The position numbers and the translations under genes were made by a program. The notes below the pieces were generated by a model. That model was not told the DNA's origin. It did not search any database and saw only the letters and a program-made list of their open reading frames with translations. From contig UQMB01000003.1 in assembly GCA_900541925.1 (NCBI GenBank), positions 135,310 through 199,309 on the forward strand: a DNA stretch of 64,000 nucleotides, read 5' to 3'. The first letter of the stretch is position 1; the number at the start of each line of letters is the position of its first letter. This stretch comes from an uncultured Bacteroidales bacterium. GTDB taxonomy: Bacteria > Bacteroidota > Bacteroidia > Bacteroidales > UBA932. This document shows, one piece after another, positions 34,738 to 42,950 of the stretch.

Positions 34738-37700
34738 ATGCCGCGCATGATTATAGCACTGATAACTTCGATGCTGCTGTTCTGCTCTATCTCCAGCGGA
34801 GCCGACAACTTCACCGTGTTTTCGCATCTGGGCTCCAGCGAGGGTCTGTCCAACGACAACATAACCAGCATCTATCAGGACGAGTTCGGGATGGTCTGGA
34901 TAGGGACCAACGACGGGCTCAACCGCTATGACGGGCAGAGGGTCGAGGTCCTGCGCCCGGTGCCTGGCGACAGCACGAGCATATTCAACAACAACATCAA
35001 GTGCATCTGCGGCGACCGCAAGGGCAAGATCTATGTCATCAGCAAGTTCGCTCTCGACGAATATGACATCTCAACCGAGAAGTTCCGCCACATCCGCAAG
35101 GGGGGAATGCTGTACATCTGCTGCAACCGCGGCAGGCTCTGGGCGGCCTCGCGCAGGACGGTCTATAAGCTTGTGAACGGTTCTCTTGAGGAGTTCTGCA
35201 GCCTAGACGACTACAGCGACATCACCTCCATCCTCGAGCTCTCCGACGGACGGGTGCTGATCGCCACCGAGGCCGACGGAGCGTTCGCCGTCGACGAGAA
35301 CCGCAAGATGAGCCGCTTCCTGGAGGGTACATACGTATCGGGACTGCTTGAGGACTCCAAGCACAACCTCTGGTTCTGCACCAGGTATCAAGGTCTGTTC
35401 AAGCTCTCGTCCAACAATCTGATGAGCTCCTACCGGCACGGTGCGGACCCCGGCACAATCAGCGACGACTATGTCCGCACCCTCTGTGAAGACCCTTATG
35501 GGCGCTACTGGATAGGGACATTCAACGGCCTCTGCGTCCTTGACCCCGACACCCGCGTCATCAAGCGGATAGACCGTGGCAGCCTGCCATCCTCCTCTAT
35601 CTGGGACATCATCTGCGACCGCGACGGCGCCATGTGGGTGGGTTCGCGTTATGGCGGCATCAGCATCTGGTCCAAGAACCTCGACATCTTTGACAGCTAC
35701 AACTTCTACGGCGACATCGCCGAGGACTCGCGGGGAGGTCTTTTCGTGGCCTCCGAGGACAACAAGCTCATCCATTACGACCCGTTCACCCGCAGGACGG
35801 AGACCATCGACGCCTTGAGTGAATACGGATTCAAGTCCCTCTGCTTCGACAAGTTCCGCGGCGTCCTCTGGATAGGTACTCTACGCGGCGGACTGTTCTC
35901 GATGGACCGCAGAGGGGGCATCACCTCCTACCGCCACAACGAGGACGACCCGGCCGCCATCCCGAGCGAGCACATCCACAAGATAATCCCCTATGGGACG
36001 GATTCTCTGATAGTCGCCACCAAGCGCGGAATCGTGATGTTCAGTCCCGCGTCCGGACGCTGCCGCAAGCTCTTCGAGGGGACAGGAGCGGAGAGAAAGT
36101 ATGTCTCTGACATTATGGTGGACGACTCGCTCCGCTGCTGGACTGCTCTCTCCGGTTGTGTGTGCAGGACCGACCCCGCGACGGGGGAGACCCGCGAGTA
36201 CTTCGTGGGCGGCTCGGTGCCGGAGCTTGGCACGAGCAACATCCAGACCATTTTCCAGGACTGTGACTCGCAGATTTATCTCGGCTCGACTGGACGCGGG
36301 CTCTTCGTCTACAGGCCCGGCGACGAGACTTTTACCTGTATCAACACTCATAACAGCACCCTCCCCAACGACTACATCGTTGATATCGGCAGGAGTCCGG
36401 CTGGCTATCTGCTGATTGTGACCAACAAAGGTCTGACCCGTTACGACAGTGTCAACGGCGTCTTCCTCAACTACAATCAAGACAACGGTTACCCGATTCC
36501 CAATACCAATGCCTACGGCGTGTTCGTGGCCTCAGACGCCCATATCTACCTCTCAAGTTTCGGGCAGACCCTCTCCTTCTACGAGAACGATCTCGTGGTG
36601 CCGGAGAGGGACAGCGACATCCGCTTCGTCTCGCTGACCGTCGACAACCGGCGCGTGCATCCTGGCGACGGCTCCGGGATTCTTCGAGAGTCGCTTCTGT
36701 ATCAAGACAATATAGTCATACCTGCGGGGCACAATGTTTTCTCGGTGGGATGTTCGCCGATTTCATATACCTCCGGTGTGGGCGAGAAGTTCGAGTATCG
36801 TCTCAACGGCTTCGATGACAAATGGATTGAGGGTGACCTCAAAACCCCGCTTACCTACACCAACCTGCCTCCGCGCAGCTACTCTCTTGAAGCCCGGCTA
36901 GTGGACCGGCAGACGCTCAAGGAAATCTCGCATAGGGTGCTCCACATCCAGATTCGGCCTCATTTCTATCAGACTGTATGGTTTTTCCTCTTGCTGTTCG
37001 CGGCGGCAGTCGCGTTTGCGCTGTTCTGCTTCAATACATACGCTTCCCGCCTGAGGCTCAATTCCTCCCTCGAGCAGGAGAAGCTTGAGAAGAAGAAAAT
37101 CCAGGAGCTCAACAGCGCCAAGATGCAGTTCTTTACCTATATTTCCCACGAGATACGCACCCCGGTCACGCTGATGACGAGTTCTGTGGAAAGCCTGCTC
37201 TCGCAGGGGGGACAGGTCCCGGGGATGTATGCCAAACTCAAGGGCCTCAGGGATAATCTCGGCAAGGTCACCACGCTCATCAACGAGCTTCTCGACTTCC
37301 GCAAGCAGGAGAGCGGTGTGGCAGGACAGAAGTTCTCCGAAAACGACATCGTCCTCCATCTCGCCAAGACCGAGACCTGCTTCCGCGAATACGCCCAGCA
37401 GAGGGACATAGAGCTCACGTTCTCCAACCTCACCGGCCGTCGGTCCCTGCCGCTCTGGTACGATTACGATCAGATTGACAAGGTGCTGACAAATCTCCTC
37501 TCCAATGCGTTCAAGCATACCGGCAAGTGCGACTGCATCACACTTGAACTCTCCGAAGGCGGAGGGCGTGTGACGGTCAAGGTGACGGACAGCGGGGAGG
37601 GGATTGAACCTATCTATCAGAAGATGATTTTCGAGCCTTTCGGACAGGTTCCAGGCAAGGGCGGAGAGGCTCTCGGAACCGGTCTGGGACTCGCACTCTG

Positions 37701-38703
37701 CCGCAAGATAGTCGAGGCGCACAAGGGGAGCATCAGCGTCGAGAGCGCCCCAGGCCAGGGCGCGACGTTCGCTTTCAGCCTGCCTGAAGGCTGCGGGCAT
37801 ATCCCGGCAGGGATGAGGTGCGTGCGTGCGGATGAGGATCGGGTCAACTCTCAGGAACTCAGTTGTATAGACTCTGACTTTGTCGAGGAGGTAAAGGCCT
37901 CGCAGGCTAAGGCCGGGCTGGGCAGGGTCAGGATGCTGATAGTTGAGGATAACGATGAACTGCGTGCTTCCCTCGCCGACCTTTTCGAGCCGTACTTCAC
38001 TGTCACTCTGGCTGTCGACGGGCTGGATGCGATAGAGAAGATTGAGCATTCGCATCCGGATATCATCCTGAGCGACCTGATGATGCCGAACCTCGACGGC
38101 AACGAGCTCTGCTCGCGCGTCAAGAACAATATCGAGACGAGCCACATCCCGTTCGTGCTGCTCACCGCCAAGGTGTCGGTGGAGGCCGAGCTGGAGGGAT
38201 TCATCAACGGTGCGGATGATTACATAGCCAAGCCGTTCAACGTCAAAGTATTGGTGCGCAAATGCGTCAACCTCGTCAATTCCAGGGCTATGCTGCAGCG
38301 CAAGTTCCTCTTTTCCGCCAATATGGAGTCCAACGAACTCGTCGGCGACAACGACATCGACCGGCAGTTTATGGACAAGGCGATGAAGATAATCGACGAG
38401 CATCTCTCCGACTCGGAGTTCGATATCGATGTTTTTGCCCGCGAGATGGCGATGGGAAGGACCAATTTCTTTATGAAGATCAAGGGGATGACCGGGCAGA
38501 CTCCGAGCCGCTTCATCAGCGGCATGCGGCTCAAGAAGTCGCTTGCCCTCCTCGACGGGCAGCCTCAGCTCACCATCAGCGAGGTGGCTTATATGGTCGG
38601 TTTCACATCTCCGAGTTACTTCATCAAGTCGTTCCGTGAACTCTACGGCTTCACCCCGTCCGCTTACAAATCCCGCAAGCAGTCCTCATCAGATGACTGG
38701 TAG
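34738..38703 (+). CDS. hybrid two-component system sensor/regulator (PUL1)
   Basis: A 1,321-residue one-protein signalling system that senses periplasmic oligosaccharides and activates its PUL. Signal sequence/first helix (about 1-22), two seven-bladed propeller-type repeat regions (GLSNDNITSIYQDEFGMVWIG and similar blades, about 35-640), a Y_Y_Y domain (about 650-740) and a membrane helix (WFFLLLFAAAVAFALFCFN, about 747-766). Then a histidine kinase with FFTYISHEIRTPV (His804) and ATPase motifs (NLLSNAFKHT, GLGLALCRKIVEAH), a receiver domain (Asp1113 in ILSDLMMPNLDG) and a C-terminal AraC-type helix-turn-helix (about 1210-1321). ATG 34738 or 34747 are both possible starts. It has its own unit after the terminator. 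Confidence 0.96.
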   Translation: MPRMIIALITSMLLFCSISSGADNFTVFSHLGSSEGLSNDNITSIYQDEFGMVWIGTNDGLNRYDGQRVEVLRPVPGDSTSIFNNNIKCICGDRKGKIYVISKFALDEYDISTEKFRHIRKGGMLYICCNRGRLWAASRRTVYKLVNGSLEEFCSLDDYSDITSILELSDGRVLIATEADGAFAVDENRKMSRFLEGTYVSGLLEDSKHNLWFCTRYQGLFKLSSNNLMSSYRHGADPGTISDDYVRTLCEDPYGRYWIGTFNGLCVLDPDTRVIKRIDRGSLPSSSIWDIICDRDGAMWVGSRYGGISIWSKNLDIFDSYNFYGDIAEDSRGGLFVASEDNKLIHYDPFTRRTETIDALSEYGFKSLCFDKFRGVLWIGTLRGGLFSMDRRGGITSYRHNEDDPAAIPSEHIHKIIPYGTDSLIVATKRGIVMFSPASGRCRKLFEGTGAERKYVSDIMVDDSLRCWTALSGCVCRTDPATGETREYFVGGSVPELGTSNIQTIFQDCDSQIYLGSTGRGLFVYRPGDETFTCINTHNSTLPNDYIVDIGRSPAGYLLIVTNKGLTRYDSVNGVFLNYNQDNGYPIPNTNAYGVFVASDAHIYLSSFGQTLSFYENDLVVPERDSDIRFVSLTVDNRRVHPGDGSGILRESLLYQDNIVIPAGHNVFSVGCSPISYTSGVGEKFEYRLNGFDDKWIEGDLKTPLTYTNLPPRSYSLEARLVDRQTLKEISHRVLHIQIRPHFYQTVWFFLLLFAAAVAFALFCFNTYASRLRLNSSLEQEKLEKKKIQELNSAKMQFFTYISHEIRTPVTLMTSSVESLLSQGGQVPGMYAKLKGLRDNLGKVTTLINELLDFRKQESGVAGQKFSENDIVLHLAKTETCFREYAQQRDIELTFSNLTGRRSLPLWYDYDQIDKVLTNLLSNAFKHTGKCDCITLELSEGGGRVTVKVTDSGEGIEPIYQKMIFEPFGQVPGKGGEALGTGLGLALCRKIVEAHKGSISVESAPGQGATFAFSLPEGCGHIPAGMRCVRADEDRVNSQELSCIDSDFVEEVKASQAKAGLGRVRMLIVEDNDELRASLADLFEPYFTVTLAVDGLDAIEKIEHSHPDIILSDLMMPNLDGNELCSRVKNNIETSHIPFVLLTAKVSVEAELEGFINGADDYIAKPFNVKVLVRKCVNLVNSRAMLQRKFLFSANMESNELVGDNDIDRQFMDKAMKIIDEHLSDSEFDIDVFAREMAMGRTNFFMKIKGMTGQTPSRFISGMRLKKSLALLDGQPQLTISEVAYMVGFTSPSYFIKSFRELYGFTPSAYKSRKQSSSDDW

Positions 38704-38780
38704 AGCGAACGCTCTGCCCGTACAGTTCTCCCAAGATTGCCGGCTGGCGCCGTGCTGGGCGGGCGCGGCGCGGAACATCG

Positions 38781-38890
38781 CGGCACCGTGGAACCTTGCG
38801 GCACCGTGGAACCTTGCGGCGCCGTGGAATCTTTGCCGTGCCGTGGAATCTCTGCCGACGCGTGGAACCTCGCGGCACCGTGGAACATTG
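38781..38890. repeat. 18-19 bp tandem repeat array, six units
   Basis: Consecutive units with consensus CGGCACCGTGGAACCTTG start at 38781, 38799, 38817, 38836, 38855 and 38873. The first two are identical, the middle two are 19 bp, and a partial unit precedes at 38771. The last unit forms the left end of the 97-bp element. At the left PUL1 flank only about two units are present (17001-17034), so the array varies in copy number between the two sites. Confidence 0.82.
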
Positions 38891-38974
38891 CCGTGCGCAC
38901 CAGGGGCGTTTTCACTCACCGTGATGATTTTCAGAAGCCCGCGTGCGCAGAAAGGGACCTGGTGCGCACGGTGA
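38878..38974 (+). repeat. 97-bp PUL1-flanking element, right copy
   Basis: Identical to 17022-17118 except for one base (A instead of G at 38957), in the same orientation. The 14-bp inverted repeat is at 38891-38904 and 38958-38971. The element lies 174 bp beyond the stop of the PUL1 sensor gene and joins directly to the truncated dnaE fragment. Confidence 0.85.
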
Positions 38975-39372
38975 GTCAACCATTTTCGGGTAAATACAAA
39001 TAGCTTGTGGCTGATTCGTGGCTTACCATGATACACGCCTTCGCAGTTTGCGATTGAACATAACTTGACCAGATTGTGATAGCCGGTAAGATTCTTGGCC
39101 AGCAGAATCAAATGGAAGGTTTCCCGGTGCTTGTCGTCCCTCAGCGTGTGGTCATAATGGTCGGTAATCCAGAACTCACAGCCTACAACCGGCTTCACCT
39201 CTGGGTATTGTTCTGCTGCCGAAAGGAATTCCGGGACGCCGGATAGCGTGCCGTGGTCAGTAATGGCGAGGCCGGGCATTCCGTTATGCCATGCGTATGG
39301 GAACATTTCCCGGATCTTCGCAATTCCGTCGATGGAGTATTCCGTGTGTGCGTGTAAGTGTACAAAAGCCAT
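38975..39372 (-). pseudogene. truncated dnaE-like gene, PHP domain fragment only
   Basis: The minus-strand frame begins MAFVHLHAHTEYSIDG at 39372 and continues through LAITDHGTLSGVPEFLSAA, VKPVVGCEFWI and FHLILLAKNLTGYHNLVKL to HGKPRISHK near 39000. This is the N-terminal PHP domain of a bacterial DNA polymerase III alpha subunit. Homology then stops and the frame runs into the 97-bp element and tandem array, where it encodes a meaningless RFHGAA-type repeat until a stop at 38689. Only about 125 of the roughly 1,000-1,200 residues remain, so no polymerase can be made. The rest of the gene is not in the window. Confidence 0.8.
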
Positions 39373-39702
39373 GGCGTTATCTTGTTTATTATGCTGCAAA
39401 GAAAGGCAATCTGACTACCAAATACTGGCAGGCGGCAAGTTGTTTCAACCCGGCTTTAGTAAGCGGCAAAAAATAAGTTGCCGCAGATTTGGCAAAGATT
39501 TTTGTGGATAGATTTCTTTTTGAAGAAGGAGTGTGCCGGTGGCACATGACTGATGAAAAAAGGAATATTGGCCAAAAAGATTGCCAAAGGTGATGCAACT
39601 TATTTTTTAACGATTACTTACTGTCCCGGAGCAGATTTTACTCTGTGGGAAAACTCTCTACGGGCGGCGCATGGTTTTCAGCAAAAAAGTGATAATGTTC
39701 AT
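39373..39702. other. AT-richer intergenic stretch
   Basis: The 330 bases between the dnaE fragment start and the WYL-fragment promoter are more AT-rich than the flanks and hold no gene I can support. A 55-codon plus-strand frame (39553-39720) overlaps the promoter at 39703-39710 and is not called. Confidence 0.4.
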
Positions 39703-39710
39703 TATTTTTG
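39703..39710 (+). promoter_or_regulatory. -7 element upstream of the WYL fragment and exonuclease
   Basis: TATTTTTG matches the TAnnTTTG consensus. A transcript would start near 39717 and reach the WYL fragment at 39736 and the exonuclease gene. The -33 element is weak. Confidence 0.45.
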
Positions 39711-39735
39711 CACTCAATAATAAAGGTACTGATAT

Positions 39736-39840
39736 ATGGCAAAGAACTATTTTGACTGGAACGTTTGGTTGATTGATGTCATCGACCGTCACGGGCATAT
39801 CTCTTTCAAGGACATCAGGAATATGATTGCCAACTACTGA
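39736..39840 (+). pseudogene. N-terminal fragment of a WYL-type transcriptional regulator
   Basis: A 34-codon frame, MAKNYFDWNVWLIDVIDRHG then HISFKDIRNMIANY, ending TGA at 39838. It closely resembles the first 30 residues of WYL-domain regulators of Bacteroidetes (MAKNxFxRYxWLxDxIxxxGxIxFxxI). The winged-helix remainder and the WYL domain are missing. The stop lies 2 bases before the exonuclease ATG. It may be a decayed leader of an ancestral WYL-exonuclease operon. Confidence 0.5.
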
Positions 39841-39842
39841 TT

Positions 39843-40343
39843 ATGAAAGACTTCGCGGCAATTGATTTCGAGACCGCCAACGAGTGCCGGTCAAGCGTGT
39901 GCAGCGTGGGTGTGGTGATTGTACGCAGCGGCCAGATTGTGGACTCATTCTACAGTCTGATTCACCCGGAGCCGGAATACTATAAGTGGTTCTGTCAGCG
40001 GGTTCACGGGTTGTCTGAAGAGGACACGGAAGACGCTCCGGTGTTCCCGTATGTGTGGGAGAAGATAGCTCCGATGATTGAGGGGCTGCCGCTTGTGGCC
40101 CACAATAGCCCCTTCGACGAAGGATGCCTGAAAGAGGTGTTCAGGGTATATCAGATGGACTATCCGGACTATGAGTTTTACGACACCCTCACAGCTTCCC
40201 GTAAGCATTACGGATGCAGATTGCCGGACCACCAGTTGCAGACCGTGGCGGCCGCCTGCGGCTATGACCTGACCGCCCACCACCATGCCCTGGCCGACGC
40301 GGAAGCCTGTGCCCATATAGCGATTAAGCTTCTGGGGATTTAG
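39843..40343 (+). CDS. DnaQ-like DEDDh 3'-5' exonuclease
   Basis: A 166-residue exonuclease domain protein like the epsilon subunit of DNA polymerase III or the exonuclease part of PolC. Motif Exo I is AAIDFETAN (catalytic Asp/Glu), Exo II is LVAHNSPFDEGCL, and Exo III is HHHALADAEACAHIA with the general-base His. All metal ligands look present. It contains only the nuclease domain. Next to a dnaE PHP fragment and a WYL fragment, it may descend from an accessory replication/repair cluster. The start follows the WYL-fragment stop by 2 bases. Confidence 0.88.
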   Translation: MKDFAAIDFETANECRSSVCSVGVVIVRSGQIVDSFYSLIHPEPEYYKWFCQRVHGLSEEDTEDAPVFPYVWEKIAPMIEGLPLVAHNSPFDEGCLKEVFRVYQMDYPDYEFYDTLTASRKHYGCRLPDHQLQTVAAACGYDLTAHHHALADAEACAHIAIKLLGI

Positions 40344-40427
40344 TTGGTCGGAAAACAATCCCGATATTTGTCGGTTTTTATTTCCGATAATTTCCGGAAA
40401 AATTTTCCAACAATCTCCGGCTTTTTG

Positions 40428-40435
40428 TATCTTTG
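40428..40435 (+). promoter_or_regulatory. -7 element upstream of DUF4143 ATPase (40454)
   Basis: TATCTTTG matches TAnnTTTG and lies 18 bases before the ATG. The expected -33 position holds TTTTCC, a weak match. The flanking sequence is AT-rich with repeated TTTCCG words. Confidence 0.5.
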
Positions 40436-40453
40436 CATTCAAAGACATAGGAT

Positions 40454-41761
40454 ATGGGTACATACAAACCAAGAATAGCCGACTCTGTCCTTGCGAGAAA
40501 ACTCGCCGGTAAGGGGGCCGTTCTCATTGAAGGCCCCAAGTGGTGCGGCAAGACGACTACCGCCGAACAGCAGGCGGGGAGTGTCATCTATATGGATGAC
40601 CCCAAGAAGGTGAAAGAAAACCTCCTCAAGGCGGATCTGGCTCCTCAGGAGCTGCTGGAAGGAGAGCATCCGCGTTTGCTTGACGAGTGGCAGATAGCCC
40701 CGCAACTTTGGGATACCATCCGATTTGATGTGGACCATCGTCCCGGTAACGGCCATTACATCCTGACTGGCTCATCTGTTCCCGTTGAGGAGGAGGAAGA
40801 CGAAGAAAAGCAGGAAGAGAACAAGAGGATGCGCCATTCCGGTACTGGCCGGTACGGCTGGGTGAAGATGCGCCCGATGGCGCTCTATGAATCCGGTGAA
40901 TCCAATGGTGCCATCAGTCTGAAGGAACTCTTCAATGCACCGGAGAAGGTCTATGCCAAGAGCAATCTTTCCCGTGAAGACCTTGCCTTCGTCCTCTGCC
41001 GTGGCGGCTGGCCGGCCGCGATAGACTTGGAAAGGGACATTGCCCTGGACCAGGCTTTCGACTATGTGGATTCCGTGGCCAAGAAGGATATGAACCGCGT
41101 GGTGGACAAGGTCCGCCGCAATCCGGAGCGTGTGCGCCAGCTCATGCGTTCTTATGCCAGGAACCTGGCTTCCCAGGCCCCATACGAAACCATTGCTGCA
41201 GACATGCAGGCCAACGAACCCAAGGGAATGGATGCGGAAACCGTCTCTGCCTATATTGATGCGCTTCGAAAACTCTTTGTGGTTGAGGAATCCAAGGCCT
41301 GGAATCCCAATCTCCGTTCCAAGACCGCCATCCGTACCACCAATACCAGATACTACTCTGATCCGTCCATCGGGACTGCCGCCCTGGGCATTGGCCCCGG
41401 AGACTTGTTGTCGGATTTCAACACTTTCGGCCTTCACTTTGAGGGACTGGCCGTGCGAGACCTCCGGACCTATGCGTCCGGCCTGCTGGGAGAAGTCTAT
41501 CACTATCGCGATTCTGAAGGATTGGAATGTGATGCCATCGTCCATCTGCGTGACGGCAGCTACGGCCTCATCGAGATCAAGATTGGCGGAGAGAGCCTCA
41601 TCAACGAAGGTGCACAGACGCTCATCAAGCTCCGGAACAAGATTGACCCTACCAAGATGAAGAATCCGTCTTTCCTGATGGTTCTCGTGGGCATCGGAGA
41701 GATAGCGTACCGCCGCGAAGACGGCGTGTACGTGGTCCCGATAGGGTGCCTGAAGGACTAA
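40454..41761 (+). CDS. AAA family ATPase with C-terminal DUF4143 (first copy)
   Basis: A 435-residue protein of the widespread AAA_14-DUF4143 family. Walker A is EGPKWCGKTTTAEQQ (about residues 30-44), Walker B LLDEWQIAPQLWDTIR, and the sensor block HYILTGSSVP. An unusual acidic insertion (EEEEDEEKQEEN) follows the sensor. The DUF4143 half (VSAYIDALRKLFVVEESKAW to YHYRDSEGLECDAIVHLRDG, GLIEIKIGG) looks like a degenerate PD-(D/E)xK nuclease fold. Biological role is not established; such genes are common, often isolated, and frequently associated with mobile regions. Confidence 0.85.
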   Translation: MGTYKPRIADSVLARKLAGKGAVLIEGPKWCGKTTTAEQQAGSVIYMDDPKKVKENLLKADLAPQELLEGEHPRLLDEWQIAPQLWDTIRFDVDHRPGNGHYILTGSSVPVEEEEDEEKQEENKRMRHSGTGRYGWVKMRPMALYESGESNGAISLKELFNAPEKVYAKSNLSREDLAFVLCRGGWPAAIDLERDIALDQAFDYVDSVAKKDMNRVVDKVRRNPERVRQLMRSYARNLASQAPYETIAADMQANEPKGMDAETVSAYIDALRKLFVVEESKAWNPNLRSKTAIRTTNTRYYSDPSIGTAALGIGPGDLLSDFNTFGLHFEGLAVRDLRTYASGLLGEVYHYRDSEGLECDAIVHLRDGSYGLIEIKIGGESLINEGAQTLIKLRNKIDPTKMKNPSFLMVLVGIGEIAYRREDGVYVVPIGCLKD

Positions 41762-41890
41762 AGACCTGGACAATAAAGGATGCCGTCGACGTGAAGGTCA
41801 ACAAGGGATTGTTGGCCTTCTTTGGTGAGGAGGAAGGCGCTGTCGGGGGCATGAATAGGTTTTCGGTGAGGGCAGGATGCGGCGGGGCGC

Positions 41891-42802
41891 TCACTCCTTG
41901 TCGATGAGCGGGTTTTTCTCAACGGTCCATCCTTCACGGCGTGAAAGGCCGCAGTCTGGTCCCTGGAAGAATTTCGCCGCTTCGGTGTCGCCCTTGAGCC
42001 GCCACTCCAGCCATGCCAGGGCAGGGATTGTGAACTCGCCTCCGTGAGGCTGGGCGTATGTGCCGGCGTGTCCGACCGGATAGTTGGCTGCAAAGGCCGG
42101 AACCTTGACGAGTCTGTGGAAGTCGTCCATGCCGTTCTCATAGGCGATGTCCTCCGGTCCTCCAAGAATATAGATGACAGGCACTTTGATGTCCTGCAGC
42201 CTGTCTTTGAGCGGCATCGGCATGTTCGGTACAGCACCTGAAGCATCGATGAAAAGGCCGCTGTTGCAGATCATGATGGTCTTGAGCCTCGGATCGGCTG
42301 AATTGTCCAGGGTCTGGAGACCTCCGCAGGACATTCCCGCGGCAGCGATGGCATTGACATCGATTCTATTGTAGTAAGGGCTGTTTTTGTCGCCGTTCTG
42401 TGCGATGGCCCAGTCGATGGACTCGAGCTGCTGGTCGGAAGTGGACATCGGGCCCCGGTAATGCTCTTCCGTCATCGGAATATAGCCTGTGGCGACGACA
42501 AGGAATCCGTGGGATGCAATCTCGTTGAGGAACAGCATGTGTTCCCACGGGGAATTGTTGCAGGCCCCGTTTCCCCACACCAGGACGGGCAGCGAGTTCT
42601 TTTTCCCGAAAGGTGAGAGGTCTGAGGGAACAAAGACGGTATGGGCTTCCAGGTCCGGAGCCTCCAGCATCAGGGCTTTGTATGGGCCGGTGCCTCCATC
42701 TTCGAGGACACGTGACCGGGTGGCAGGTGGAACAACTGGGCCGGAGTGGCATGCCGTCATCAGCGTCAGGACGCAGAGAGTGGTAAGAAATCCTGTTTTC
42801 AT
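41891..42802 (-). CDS. alpha/beta-hydrolase lipoprotein
   Basis: A 303-residue lipoprotein (LMTACHSG, Cys18) with an alpha/beta-hydrolase fold related to dienelactone/polyester hydrolase-type esterases. PVLVWGNGACNNSPW forms the oxyanion region, IAAAGMSCGG contains the nucleophile Ser in GMSCG, GGPEDIAYENGM the probable acid, and YPVGHAGTY the probable His. Divergent from the GH2 gene at 42951. It may remove acyl decorations from the galactan or pectin substrate of PUL2, but this is inference from location only. Confidence 0.75.
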   Translation of the reverse strand: MKTGFLTTLCVLTLMTACHSGPVVPPATRSRVLEDGGTGPYKALMLEAPDLEAHTVFVPSDLSPFGKKNSLPVLVWGNGACNNSPWEHMLFLNEIASHGFLVVATGYIPMTEEHYRGPMSTSDQQLESIDWAIAQNGDKNSPYYNRIDVNAIAAAGMSCGGLQTLDNSADPRLKTIMICNSGLFIDASGAVPNMPMPLKDRLQDIKVPVIYILGGPEDIAYENGMDDFHRLVKVPAFAANYPVGHAGTYAQPHGGEFTIPALAWLEWRLKGDTEAAKFFQGPDCGLSRREGWTVEKNPLIDKE

Positions 42803-42950
42803 GTGGAATGTATGTTTTTACGAAGATAGGAAGTTCTTTTTGAAAAAACACAGGTGCCTTTGGAATCCGTCCTTTCCGTGTTATTATTTGTCTTGTATGG
42901 CGGACTTCCTCTGACTGAAATCCGCGACCTTTGCACAAACGTAACCATGT

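Noticed and set aside
36898..38403. 501-codon minus-strand frame over the PUL1 sensor
   Set aside because: Antisense to conserved kinase and receiver domains; no protein-like motifs.
38771..38890. Possible CRISPR array
   Set aside because: Units of 18-19 bp are directly adjacent without spacers, and there are no cas genes; it is a simple tandem repeat.
39553..39720. 55-codon plus-strand frame starting MKKGILAKKI
   Set aside because: AT-rich, overlaps the promoter for the WYL fragment, and no family or coupling supports it.
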